NCBI GenBank assembly: GCA_947628795.1
Contig: CANRBF010000006.1
Span: forward strand, 1 to 64,000
From: an uncultured Monoglobus sp.
GTDB lineage: Bacteria; Bacillota; Clostridia; Monoglobales; Monoglobaceae
DNA: 64,000 nucleotides
Direction of reading: 5' to 3'
Under the pieces are notes generated by a model that was not told where the DNA came from, did not search any database, and was given only the letters and a program-made list of their open reading frames with translations. Shown here piece by piece: positions 1-7,968 of the stretch (within the stretch, counting starts at the first letter, position 1; every line of letters starts with the position of its first letter). A program made the position numbers and the translations under genes.

Positions 1-463
1 ACAACGTTGACCCCTCTCAGTCAGCTTCGCTGACAGCTCTCCCCAAGGGGCGAGCCAAGCGGGCGGATATATCCGCCACTACAGGATCATACAAAACGAC
101 GCGGGAACGCGGCAAAGAAATCCGCCGAATTATTCCCGCGTATTTTCTATTATCTAATCACAACGTTGACCCCTCTCAGTCAGCTTCGCTGACAGCTCTC
201 CCCAAGGGGCGAGCCAAGCGGGCGGATATATCCGCCCCTACTCCCGCAAAGCGCCAACGCAGTGCGCTTTGTGGGAAAGAGGAGCCGACCCGAAGCGGAT
301 GAGCCTTCCCGCTTGCGGGAAGGCGATTAAGCGTAGGGATCGGCGCACAGGGCTCCCGCAAAGCGCCAACGCAGTGCGCTTTGTGGGAAAAAGGAGCAAA
401 CCCGAAGCGGGCGCAGCTCCCGACGCAGCGCGTCGGGACAAGCAAGCGCAGGGATTTGCGACG
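1..463. repeat. Block of dispersed palindromic repeats, no gene
   Basis: No credible gene is seen here. Two near-identical copies of a palindromic element lie at about 3-77 and 162-237. Each starts with AACGTTG, continues with CCCCTCTCAG and a GTCAGC-TTC-GCTGAC hairpin, then CTCCCCAAGGGG, and ends with GCGGATATATCCGC. From about 239 a second family occurs twice (239-290 and 352-405): CTCCCGCAAAGCGCCAACG followed by CAGTGCG and TGTGGGAAA. Related copies are found at 26 kb and 44 kb in the opposite orientation. One heptad fragment (GATTAG) is at 148-160. The block lies downstream of the glutamate synthase operon and may help end its transcription, but no U-tract terminator is evident. Confidence 0.7.
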
Positions 464-1189
464 TCAGCATGCCGTATATATCTGCTTATACTGGTTCTTG
501 CTGTCGGGGGTCAGGACGAAAAAGTTTTTCTTCATGATTATCGCCTTATCGCCGCCAAACATTTCTATATACTCGTCGATGTAGCACTCTATCTCGTCAA
601 GGTCGGCCTTTTCGGCCTTGCGCGCGTTGACCTGGGGCGGAATGTCAAACGGCAGCTCCTCGCAGCGCAGGAATATCTTACCGCCGTGCATGCCCGTAGC
701 GCAGAACCGCTCCACGACCGTCTTTCTGTCGTCGTGTCCCAGACCCAGCACGATTATATATCCGCCCGCCTGGTACTCGCCGAGAAAGCTTCCGGCCTTG
801 CCGCCGATCACCAGCACCGGCACCTTGTCCTTATACGCCTTCATATGGATGCCCGCGCGGTAGCCCGCGTCGCCCTGCACGAAGATCTTGCCGCCGCGCA
901 TGGCGTAGCCCGTGGCGTCGCCCGACGAGCCGTGTATCGAGATCACGCCGTCGTTCATGGTGTCGCCGGTGGCGTCCTGCGCGTTTCCGTAGACCGTCAC
1001 GGTGCCGCCGTTTAAGTAGGCTCCCAGCGCGTTGCCGGGCGTGCCGTTTACCACAAGCTCCTTGCCGGAAATTCCGCAGCCGATATATCTCTGACCCAGG
1101 CAGTTGTCGACCTCGACTTTTTTGTCGCGTGTGGCGCGGATCTTTTTGTTTATCTCATCGTAGTATGTGAGTCCCGCGTTGATTTTCAT
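464..1189 (-). CDS. Glutamate synthase GXGXG-domain subunit (GltB3-like)
   Basis: A 241-residue stand-alone version of the C-terminal beta-helix domain of the large glutamate synthase subunit. The repeated G-x-x-x-G pattern of right-handed beta-helix coils runs from about residue 35 to 175 (for example GGTVTVYGNAQDATGD and GGKIFVQGDAGYRAG). In fused GltB this domain is structural and braces the ammonia tunnel. Here it is the last gene of a five-gene operon encoding the enzyme as separate polypeptides, as known in archaea and some Clostridia and Thermotogae. The ATG overlaps the stop of the upstream reductase (TAATG), with AGGAGGTG seven bases before it, so coupled translation is likely. Formylmethanofuran dehydrogenase subunit C shares the fold, but the neighbours favour glutamate synthase. 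Confidence 0.85.
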   Translation of the reverse strand: MKINAGLTYYDEINKKIRATRDKKVEVDNCLGQRYIGCGISGKELVVNGTPGNALGAYLNGGTVTVYGNAQDATGDTMNDGVISIHGSSGDATGYAMRGGKIFVQGDAGYRAGIHMKAYKDKVPVLVIGGKAGSFLGEYQAGGYIIVLGLGHDDRKTVVERFCATGMHGGKIFLRCEELPFDIPPQVNARKAEKADLDEIECYIDEYIEMFGGDKAIIMKKNFFVLTPDSKNQYKQIYTAC

Positions 1190-2427
1190 TACTTGACACC
1201 TCCTAAGTCGTCTTTTCTGACCGCTCTTGAGAACGCCATTTCCTGCGGCCTTTCTTTTATCGCCTCGAAATCTATCTCGTCAAGCGGCGTCTTTTCGCGC
1301 ACAAGACGGGTGTAAATTCCGGCTCTTTCGATATCGTCGATCAGTATGAAACCGCGCAGATTGTTGTTCGCGGTAACCAGCTTTTTGTACTTGGTCCCCT
1401 CGCGCTTCACATAGACCTCGCCCTCGTAGTCTCCCGCGGTTATGATATGCAGACCCCAGAAGCCGATGGCGTTCATCGGAATGGCGTCGTCGTATAATTC
1501 CTCGCCGCCGCTCATGTTGACGCCCGCCGCGTGCCCCATCATGTAGGCGTTTGGCAGCAGCGCCAAAACTTGATTCTTGCCCGTTATACTGTTAAGGCAC
1601 TCGGCGCAGTCGCCCGCGGCGTACACGTCGGGGATCGTGGTCGCGCATTTTAAGTCGGTGGTGATTCCGCGGTTCACCTCTCCGCCCGCGTCAGCCGCGA
1701 GAGCGGTGTTGGGCCGCACGCCCACCGCGATAACCACCGCGTCGTACTCTATCTTTTTGCCGCTTGAAAGCGTCGCTGTTCCGTCTTTAAACTCGGCCAC
1801 GCTGTCGTTTAGGTAAAACTTAACGCCGCGGCGCTCGATGTGCTTCTGCACTATGGCGGAGCCCTTTTCGTCCAGAATGCTCGGGAGTATCCTGTTCGCA
1901 AGATCGACAACGGTCAGGCTGCCCGCGCGGTCGCTTATGCCCTCGGCGCACTTGAGGCCGATAAGACCGGCGCCGACTATCAGCACGCGGCTGTCTTTGT
2001 CTATCGCGTCCGCCAGAGCCTTGGCGTCGTCCAGAGTCATAAAGCTGAATTTCTTTTCAACGCCGTCGAGCCCCTTCATGGGCGGCACAAACGGCGATGA
2101 GCCCGCGGCGATCAGCAGCTTGCCGTAGCCGATCTCGCGGCCGCCGCTGAGGCCGACCGTTTTCTTTTCGGGGGTTATCTTTTCGGCCCGCGCGCCGAGC
2201 ATAAGCTCAACGTCATTTTTCTTATAAAAATTATCCGGCCTGTAGCTCAGCATCTTTTTCTCGGTGGTCTTGTTCCACAGATAATACGATATCAGAGGCC
2301 GTCCGTAAACTTTGTAATTCTCATCGGTAACAACGCAGATACTGCCCTCGGTGTCGTTCTCCCTTATGCCCTCGATGCAGCCGACAGCGGCGATAGAGTT
2401 ACCGATTATCAAGTAATCATATTTCAT
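1189..2427 (-). CDS. FAD-dependent NAD(P)H oxidoreductase of the split glutamate synthase
   Basis: A 412-residue flavoprotein of the pyridine nucleotide-disulfide reductase superfamily. It has an N-terminal FAD-binding motif (GNSIAAVG, residues 9-16), a second Rossmann motif for NAD(P)H (VGAGLIGLKCAE, about 151-162) and the late FAD motif YAAGDCAE (about 267-274). It resembles rubredoxin/NirB-type reductases more than classical GltD, because it lacks the N-terminal iron-sulfur domain of GltD. That role may be taken by the separate ferredoxin encoded just upstream. It probably passes electrons from NAD(P)H through the ferredoxin to the FMN subunit. The gene follows the ferredoxin by 12 bases and overlaps the next gene at its stop codon. 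The electron-donor role is inferred from the operon, and the nucleotide preference is not visible. Confidence 0.82.
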   Translation of the reverse strand: MKYDYLIIGNSIAAVGCIEGIRENDTEGSICVVTDENYKVYGRPLISYYLWNKTTEKKMLSYRPDNFYKKNDVELMLGARAEKITPEKKTVGLSGGREIGYGKLLIAAGSSPFVPPMKGLDGVEKKFSFMTLDDAKALADAIDKDSRVLIVGAGLIGLKCAEGISDRAGSLTVVDLANRILPSILDEKGSAIVQKHIERRGVKFYLNDSVAEFKDGTATLSSGKKIEYDAVVIAVGVRPNTALAADAGGEVNRGITTDLKCATTIPDVYAAGDCAECLNSITGKNQVLALLPNAYMMGHAAGVNMSGGEELYDDAIPMNAIGFWGLHIITAGDYEGEVYVKREGTKYKKLVTANNNLRGFILIDDIERAGIYTRLVREKTPLDEIDFEAIKERPQEMAFSRAVRKDDLGGVK

Positions 2428-2439
2428 AATAATATCACC

Positions 2440-2877
2440 CTAAATCCTTTCCTCATATACTATCGCTCTGTTGGGGCAGCCCTTGACGCAGGCGGGTTCT
2501 CCCGACGCGTTGTCCATGCAAAGCTGGCACTTCTGCACGACCGAATGGTCGCTTGACGGCATAATCGCGCCGTATGGGCAGGACAGTATGCAGGTGAAGC
2601 AGCCCACGCACTTGTCGGTGTCTATCACCACGACTCCGTCCTTGTCGCGTGACAGGGCGCCCGAAATGCAGCCCTTGACGCAGCGGGCGTCGGAGCAGTG
2701 GCGGCAGTTGACCGCGAAGCTTATCTTATTGTCGCCCTCGACCTGTATTCTCGGGTGGATAGTCTTGCCCTTTAGAGCCTTGACCATATCGTCCATTCCG
2801 GAGTTGGCGAAAGCGCATTGGTATTCACACAAATGGCAGCCGAGGCACCATTCCTCATTAACATAAATTCTTTTCAT
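2440..2877 (-). CDS. Four-cluster 4Fe-4S ferredoxin subunit
   Basis: A 145-residue polyferredoxin of the HycB/DmsB type with four cysteine clusters: C11-x2-C14-x2-C17-x3-C21, CRHCSDARCVKGC, CVGCFTCILSC and CQLCMDNASG...CVKGC. This pattern normally ligates four [4Fe-4S] clusters and forms an electron wire between a reductase and a catalytic subunit. It lies between the FMN-containing synthase and the flavoprotein reductase, which supports an electron-transfer role in glutamate synthase. There is no signal peptide, so it should be cytoplasmic. The start ATG has GGAGGGA seven bases upstream. Confidence 0.88.
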   Translation of the reverse strand: MKRIYVNEEWCLGCHLCEYQCAFANSGMDDMVKALKGKTIHPRIQVEGDNKISFAVNCRHCSDARCVKGCISGALSRDKDGVVVIDTDKCVGCFTCILSCPYGAIMPSSDHSVVQKCQLCMDNASGEPACVKGCPNRAIVYEERI

Positions 2878-2892
2878 AACGGCATTCCCTCC

Positions 2893-4398
2893 TTATTCGC
2901 CCGCGTGTTTGATACCCAGGATCTCAAGCTCCTTGTTTGTGAGCCCTATTCCTCTGAGCATAAGCCTGTTTCCGCGCAGAGCCTCGATCGAGTTGATGCC
3001 CATGCCGCCCATCATTTCTTTGATCTCATGGGTCCAGGCGTGGACCAGATTCACAAGCCTTTCCTTGCCGTCCGCCGGGTTGAGGCGCTTTACCAGCTCG
3101 GGCACCTGGGTCGCGATGCCCCAGTTGCACTTGCCGGCCTGGCAGCTGCGGCAGAGGTGGCAGCCCAGCGCGATAAGTGCCGAGGTCGCGATATAGACCG
3201 CGTCGGCGCCCAGCGCTATCGCCTTTACCACGTCGGTGCTGCTTCTGATGCTTCCGCCGACGACCACGGACACCTCGTCGCGGATGCCCTCGTCGCGGAG
3301 GCGCTGATCGACGCTGGCGAGCGCCAGCTCAATGGGAATACCCACGTTGTCGCGTATTCTTTTTGGAGCCGCTCCCGTGCCGCCGCGATAGCCGTCGATG
3401 GCAATTATGTCCGCGCCGCTTCTGGCTATGCCGCTGGCGATCGCTGCCACATTATGCACGGCCGCGATCTTTACGATGACCGGCTTTTTGTAGTCGCTGG
3501 CCTCTTTCAGCGAGAACACCAGCTGACGCAGGTCCTCGATCGAATATATGTCGTGATGGGGCGCCGGCGATATCGCGTCGGTTCCCTCGGGGATCATTCT
3601 GGTCTTTGAAATGTCGTCGACTATTTTCTCACCCGGCAGGTGTCCGCCTATGCCGGGCTTGGCGCCCTGACCCATTTTGATCTCTATGGCGGCGCCCGCG
3701 TTCAAGTAGTCCTCGTGCACGCCGAATCTTCCCGACGCGACCTGAACGATCGTGTTGGGGCCGTACTGGTAAAAATCCTCGTGCAGTCCGCCCTCGCCGG
3801 TGTTGTATAAGATACCCAGCTCCTCGGCCGCCGTCGCGAGACTCTTGTGAGCGTTGTAGCTTATCGAGCCGTAGGACATGGCGGAGAACATGATCGGCGT
3901 CTCCAGCTCAAGCTGAGGCGAGGTCTCGGGAATAATGTTTCCGTTTCTGTCTCTTTGTATCTCCTCGGACTTTTTGCCGAGATATGTTTTTGTCTCCATA
4001 GGCTCGCGCAGCGGGTCGATCGAGGGATTGGTCACCTGAGACGCGTTGATGAGCATTTTGTCCCAGTAGACCGGATATTCCTTCGGATTGCCCATGGCGG
4101 AAAGCAGCACAGCTCCGGTGCCCGCCTGACGGATAACGTCGGTTATCGCCTCCTGTGTCCAGTTGGCGTTGAGCTTGAATGTATGGTCGCTCTTTACAAT
4201 TTTAAGGGCGTGGGTCGGGCAGAGGCAAACGCATCTTTGACAGTCAACGCAATTTGTGCTGTCGCTCACCATCTTGCCCAGGTCGCTGTCATAGCGATGA
4301 ACCTCGTTTGAGCACTGGCGCTCACAGGCGCGGCAGCCGATACACAGATCGGGGTTGCGCACCGCCTCGTATTCGGGATATAAGTAGTCACGCAGCAT
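2893..4398 (-). CDS. gltB: Glutamate synthase FMN catalytic subunit (GltB2-like) with ferredoxin N-terminus
   Basis: A 501-residue archaeal-type glutamate synthase synthase subunit. The first about 70 residues form a two-cluster ferredoxin domain (C19/C22/C25/C29, then NCVDCQRCVCLCP). The rest is the FMN-binding TIM barrel, with GQGAKPGIGGHLPG, IDGYRGGTGAAP and the [3Fe-4S] motif CHLCRSCQAGKC near residue 415. It condenses 2-oxoglutarate with ammonia to give glutamate. It takes ammonia from the amidotransferase encoded just upstream, whose stop codon overlaps this ATG (TAATG). Expression as separate domains instead of a 1,500-residue GltB is the notable feature. Confidence 0.92.
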   Translation of the reverse strand: MLRDYLYPEYEAVRNPDLCIGCRACERQCSNEVHRYDSDLGKMVSDSTNCVDCQRCVCLCPTHALKIVKSDHTFKLNANWTQEAITDVIRQAGTGAVLLSAMGNPKEYPVYWDKMLINASQVTNPSIDPLREPMETKTYLGKKSEEIQRDRNGNIIPETSPQLELETPIMFSAMSYGSISYNAHKSLATAAEELGILYNTGEGGLHEDFYQYGPNTIVQVASGRFGVHEDYLNAGAAIEIKMGQGAKPGIGGHLPGEKIVDDISKTRMIPEGTDAISPAPHHDIYSIEDLRQLVFSLKEASDYKKPVIVKIAAVHNVAAIASGIARSGADIIAIDGYRGGTGAAPKRIRDNVGIPIELALASVDQRLRDEGIRDEVSVVVGGSIRSSTDVVKAIALGADAVYIATSALIALGCHLCRSCQAGKCNWGIATQVPELVKRLNPADGKERLVNLVHAWTHEIKEMMGGMGINSIEALRGNRLMLRGIGLTNKELEILGIKHAGE

Positions 4399-5519
4399 TA
4401 TTCGTCACCTCCGATCTCTTCCATTGCCTCGTCGTAAAGCCGCACGATCACCGGCTCGCCGCCTCTGGGCGACCAGATCGTGTCAAGGTTGGGCTCTATC
4501 ACGCGCATGGCGCACTCCTCGCTGGCGATATAGACCATGTCATCCTTCTCGCCAACGACCATGCTGCGCAGCTTGAGCCTGTCGTTCAGCGCCATCATGC
4601 CTCCGGTAAAGCCCAGCAATATCGAGAACGGGCCTGTGATAAGCAGACTGCTGAACTTGTTGCGCAGGAACTTGAGTCTGCTTTTTTCCGGCTCCTCCAT
4701 GTGGTCTATGGTCGACCAGAAGGGCGCGGCCACGACGCTCGCCATTTCCTCAAGGCTCAGCTTCTGCTTGCGGAGCAAGTAGTCGGTTATGTAGGTGATG
4801 ACCTCGGTATCGGTCAAAAGATTGCATTTGTAGCCGTACATCTCGATAAAGCGGCGGTTCGCGTCGTATGATGAGATCTCGCCGTTGTGCACGATCGAGT
4901 AATCCAGCATCGCGAACGGGTGCGCTCCGCCCCACCAGCCGGGGGTGTTTGTGGGGTAGCGTCCGTGCGCCGTCCAGCAGTAGCCGTCGTATTCGTTTAA
5001 TCTGTAGAATCTGCCCACGTCCTCGGGGAATCCCACCGCCTTGAACACGCCCATGTTCTTTCCGCAGGAAAAAACATAGCAGCCGTCAAGCTTGGTATTG
5101 ATCCTGTTGACGCAGCGCACAACGTACTCCTTCTCGTCAAGCTGCGAGGCCGCCAGACGCGTGCGCAGGGGGTCGACAAAATACCTCCAGATCAGGGGCT
5201 CGTCCTTGATCTCGGGGATCCTTCTGATGGGTATTTTCGAAAGGTTGATAACGTCAAAATGACGGTCGAGGTACCTTTCGCAGATCTCTTTCGCCTCGTT
5301 TGTTTCGTAGAAAACGTGGAAGGCATACTGATTCTTGTATTCGGGATAAATGCCGTAACCCGCGAATCCGCCGCCGAGACCGTTTGAGCGGTCGTGCATA
5401 ACGGAAATCGAATCGATGATTTGCTTGCCGTTGATTCTCGTTCCGCTTTTCGAGAAAATACCGGATATAGCGCATCCCGCCGGAATCCTGTTGCCGTTTT
5501 CGCCTTCTCTGAGTAGCAT
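4398..5519 (-). CDS. Glutamate synthase class II glutamine amidotransferase subunit
   Basis: A 373-residue Ntn-type glutaminase domain. The ATG at 5519 is chosen because GGAAGGAG lies eight bases before it; a longer reading frame exists upstream but runs through the promoter. The expected nucleophile is Cys16 in AGCAISGIF, so the first 15 residues would be a propeptide removed by autoprocessing, as known for PurF-type enzymes. Later motifs fit class II amidotransferases: HDRSNGLGGGFAGYG, ARYPTNT-like GRYPTNTPGWW and HNGEISSYDANR. It supplies ammonia from glutamine to the FMN subunit. It is the first gene of the operon and follows a leader with an intrinsic terminator. Confidence 0.9.
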   Translation of the reverse strand: MLLREGENGNRIPAGCAISGIFSKSGTRINGKQIIDSISVMHDRSNGLGGGFAGYGIYPEYKNQYAFHVFYETNEAKEICERYLDRHFDVINLSKIPIRRIPEIKDEPLIWRYFVDPLRTRLAASQLDEKEYVVRCVNRINTKLDGCYVFSCGKNMGVFKAVGFPEDVGRFYRLNEYDGYCWTAHGRYPTNTPGWWGGAHPFAMLDYSIVHNGEISSYDANRRFIEMYGYKCNLLTDTEVITYITDYLLRKQKLSLEEMASVVAAPFWSTIDHMEEPEKSRLKFLRNKFSSLLITGPFSILLGFTGGMMALNDRLKLRSMVVGEKDDMVYIASEECAMRVIEPNLDTIWSPRGGEPVIVRLYDEAMEEIGGDE

Positions 5520-5601
5520 AGCTCTTTCTCCTTCCAACATAGCGATCGGGGATATCCGCGCGGTTCCGCGAAAATGATCTCCCGACGCCCGTATTCCGAG
5601 C

Positions 5602-5643
5602 AAAAAAACAGGCGTTCGCCGCTCATTGAGCAGACGAACGCCT
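5602..5643 (-). terminator. Leader terminator/attenuator of the glutamate synthase operon
   Basis: Read on the minus strand, AGGCGTTCG pairs with CGAACGCCT, with an inner GCTC-AAT-GAGC stem, and is followed by GTTTTTTT. The hairpin starts about ten bases after the predicted transcription start (near 5653) and lies about 80 bases before the first gene. Unless it is overcome, transcripts would stop at about 50 nt. No classical riboswitch or hexaloop ANTAR tandem hairpin is recognised in front of it. Confidence 0.72.
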
Positions 5644-5658
5644 TTGTTCGGTTTATAC

Positions 5659-5687
5659 AGTATACCACTGTATGAGAAAAAAGTCAA
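5659..5687 (-). promoter_or_regulatory. SigA-type promoter of the glutamate synthase operon
   Basis: On the minus strand, TTGACT (5687-5682) and TATACT (5664-5659) are separated by exactly 17 bases. It is divergent from the cyclophilin promoter at 5750. Confidence 0.8.
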
Positions 5688-5707
5688 CAAAAAAATTATA
5701 CAAAACA

Positions 5708-5733
5708 GCCGCCGAAATACGCGGCTTTTTTGT
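5708..5733 (+). terminator. Short terminator-like hairpin between divergent promoters
   Basis: AGCCGC and GCGGCT flank an eight-base loop and are followed by TTTTTT on the plus strand. It lies between the two divergent promoters and would stop antisense read-through toward the cyclophilin gene. Confidence 0.45.
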
Positions 5734-5749
5734 AAAACCGTCTCCGGCC

Positions 5750-5778
5750 TTGACATAATGCCGTATTTTATGTAAAAT
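5750..5778 (+). promoter_or_regulatory. SigA-type promoter of the cyclophilin gene
   Basis: TTGACA (5750-5755) and TAAAAT (5773-5778) with a 17-base spacer, 32 bases before the start codon. Confidence 0.8.
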
Positions 5779-5809
5779 ATATACAATAATATTTTTAGGA
5801 GGAAACCAA

Positions 5810-6472
5810 ATGAAAAACACAAAATTTTTAAAGCGGCTTTGTCTGGTCGCGGCGCTCGCTCTGGCGCTGTCGGCGCTGACTGCCTGCGGCTCGCAAAGCT
5901 CGTCAAAATCAAGCGGCTCAAAAACCGAAAGCGCGCCAAAGACCGAGGGCGAGGCCTTCGAGTTTGACGGCAAGGTCCCCGAGGACGGACCGACCGTTAA
6001 GTTCACTATGAGCGACGGCGGAACATTCACCGTAGTTTGCGCGCCCGAATACGCGCCCGAGACGGTCGAGAACTTCCTGAGTCTGGTAAAAAGCGGTTTT
6101 TACGACGGCCTGACCTTCCACCGCGTGATCGACGCGTTTGTGGCGCAGGGCGGCGATCCTGACGGCAACGGCACCGGCGGCAGCGACAAAACGATCAAAG
6201 GCGAATTCTATTCAAACGGCTTTGAGCAAAACACCCTTCCGCACCTGCGCGGCAGCGTGGCGATGGCGCGCTCGCAGGCTCCCGACTCGGCGTCCAGCCA
6301 GTTCTATATCTGCTATGATGATCTGCCGAACCTCGACGGCAACTACGCCGTGTTCGGACAGGTGACCGAAGGCATGGAAGTCATTGACGGATTTCTTGAT
6401 GTTCCCCGCGACTCTCAGGGAATGCCGCAGACCCCGATAGTTATCGAAAAAGCCGAGGTCATTTCGGAATAA
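5810..6472 (+). CDS. Cyclophilin-type peptidyl-prolyl isomerase lipoprotein
   Basis: A 220-residue protein with a lipoprotein signal peptide: basic MKNTKFLKR, a hydrophobic core and the lipobox LTAC with Cys at about residue 26. A Ser/Lys-rich linker follows, then a cyclophilin domain from about residue 60 with FHRVIDAFVAQGGDP, GSVAMARSQ and SSQFYI. It catalyses proline cis-trans isomerisation and would act on secreted proteins at the outer face of the membrane. It is a single gene with its own promoter, an AGGAGG site and a strong terminator. The FHRV and AQGGDP motifs are intact, so it should be active. Confidence 0.93.
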   Translation: MKNTKFLKRLCLVAALALALSALTACGSQSSSKSSGSKTESAPKTEGEAFEFDGKVPEDGPTVKFTMSDGGTFTVVCAPEYAPETVENFLSLVKSGFYDGLTFHRVIDAFVAQGGDPDGNGTGGSDKTIKGEFYSNGFEQNTLPHLRGSVAMARSQAPDSASSQFYICYDDLPNLDGNYAVFGQVTEGMEVIDGFLDVPRDSQGMPQTPIVIEKAEVISE

Positions 6473-6499
6473 TATAATAACTTTAATACGGAAACGATA

Positions 6500-6530
6500 A
6501 AAGACCCGAGCCGCGCGGCTCGGGTCTTTC
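6500..6530. terminator. Perfect palindromic terminator after the cyclophilin gene
   Basis: AAAGACCCGAGCC and its exact complement GGCTCGGGTCTTT form a stem of about 13 base pairs, read on either strand. It ends the cyclophilin transcript and would also stop any minus-strand transcript from 6590. Confidence 0.85.
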
Positions 6531-6687
6531 TGAGGGTTTTATTAATAAAACTCACCAAGTCGGCCGCCGCACCCGCCCGCGTCCGCTGATTATATTATAA
6601 CACAAAAACAGCGCCAAAAATCCCTACACGGTAAAACTGGTCTGTTTTTCGGGAAAAATGGACCGCTCGCGCAGATCAATCAAAAAT

Positions 6688-7968
6688 TTATTCAATAAAA
6701 ATCAAATTTTCGGATATAAAAACTCCGTTTTCATATTTTTGAACCGACTCTCCGTTATATTTATTCACAATGCGCTTTATATTTTTAAGGCCTATACCGT
6801 GAGAGTCCGCGTCCGCCTTTGACGTTTTTAAAAAACCGCGTCCGATTTTGACCGGATCCGACGTGTTTTCAACGACGCAGAGCAGATAGCTGTTTCTGTA
6901 TTTCAGCGTCAGCTTTATCCGCTTTTCCGCCGCGGCCGCTCTCGCGCAGCCCTCGACGGCGTTGTCCAGCAGATTGCCCAGAAGCATCACCGCGTCGACA
7001 TTGCTTATTTTCAGATTTTCGGGAATAATTATTTTCTCATGAAAATCTATTCCGAGGCGCAGCGCGGCGCTCTTTTTTCCGCTGACTAAAATATCTATCG
7101 CCGTGTTCCCGGTGTCGATCAGCCCGTCGGCGCCATCAAAATCAAGATCCAGCTCGTCTATGTATCGAGCCGCCGCTTCCGGATCGCCGCGCCGTATCAG
7201 CGATTGAATTACCCGCATATGATTTATTATATCATGCCTGACCGACATAATATGCTCCTCTTTTTTATCAATTTCAACATTCCGCCGCTTCTGTCCGCCC
7301 ACCTGCTCGCTCAGCGTGTCGCGCTCCGAGAGCAGCGCCGTCAGTTTATCGAAAAGATAAAACACAAGCAGGGTCGAATACATGGCGGAGACCGTCAGTA
7401 TAACAAGAGAATACGAAAATTCCGCGTTGAGGCTGTAGAGATAGCGGGTGTAATGAAGTATGAAAATAATATTCACAACAGGGATACTGAGAAGCAATAT
7501 CCAATAACTCACGCTGATTTTCGCGCGGCTTCTGTTAAAAAACAGTCCCGCGGCTTTAACCATAATAGTCATCAGGATCATAACGATAACCAGACCCATG
7601 ATATTGTACATGCTTTTGTCTCTTAACATTTCCTCAATGGGGATCCCAAACGCCAGCCCCGCCAAAACAAAAACAAAATTGGATACCGCTATAAAGAGCA
7701 TATAAAGCAGCGACATCAATAATTTTTTAAGCACGCTGTCTTTGTAAACGGCGGTGCACATAAACGTCAGAAGCAGCATAATTACAAAAGACAAAACAAA
7801 CGACTCGATATAAAGATTATAAAGCCATGTCAGGACGCAGTATGCCGCGCCTACCGCCGCGCGCGCCAAAGCGCCGCCCCTGCGCGAATCAAGCACAGCG
7901 TCAAAAAACATATATGTAATTATTATCTCAAACACCAATGTGATCAAGTCAATCGCCGTATATATCAT
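6688..7968 (-). CDS. AgrC-like sensor histidine kinase (GHKL, HPK10 type)
   Basis: A 426-residue membrane kinase. The first about 195 residues form six or so hydrophobic segments. A short coiled segment leads to the H-box VRHDIINHM (about residue 243-251, HDxxNH as in peptide-pheromone kinases), the N-box NLLDNAVEGC and the G-box GIGLKNIKRI. It would sense an extracellular signal, often a peptide, and phosphorylate the LytTR regulator encoded upstream, which it overlaps by 20 bases. No agrB processing protease or agrD pheromone gene is present nearby, so the ligand is unknown. The sensor region is the least conserved part. Confidence 0.9.
   Translation of the reverse strand: MIYTAIDLITLVFEIIITYMFFDAVLDSRRGGALARAAVGAAYCVLTWLYNLYIESFVLSFVIMLLLTFMCTAVYKDSVLKKLLMSLLYMLFIAVSNFVFVLAGLAFGIPIEEMLRDKSMYNIMGLVIVMILMTIMVKAAGLFFNRSRAKISVSYWILLLSIPVVNIIFILHYTRYLYSLNAEFSYSLVILTVSAMYSTLLVFYLFDKLTALLSERDTLSEQVGGQKRRNVEIDKKEEHIMSVRHDIINHMRVIQSLIRRGDPEAAARYIDELDLDFDGADGLIDTGNTAIDILVSGKKSAALRLGIDFHEKIIIPENLKISNVDAVMLLGNLLDNAVEGCARAAAAEKRIKLTLKYRNSYLLCVVENTSDPVKIGRGFLKTSKADADSHGIGLKNIKRIVNKYNGESVQKYENGVFISENLIFIE

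Noticed and set aside
269-1015. Long plus-strand reading frame over the glutamate synthase subunit gene
   Set aside because: It is the opposite strand of a real gene, has no ribosome site and gives a composition typical of shadow frames.
5520-5939. N-terminal extension of the glutamine amidotransferase up to 5939
   Set aside because: It would run through the promoter and terminator and overlap the divergent cyclophilin gene; the ATG at 5519 has a good ribosome site.
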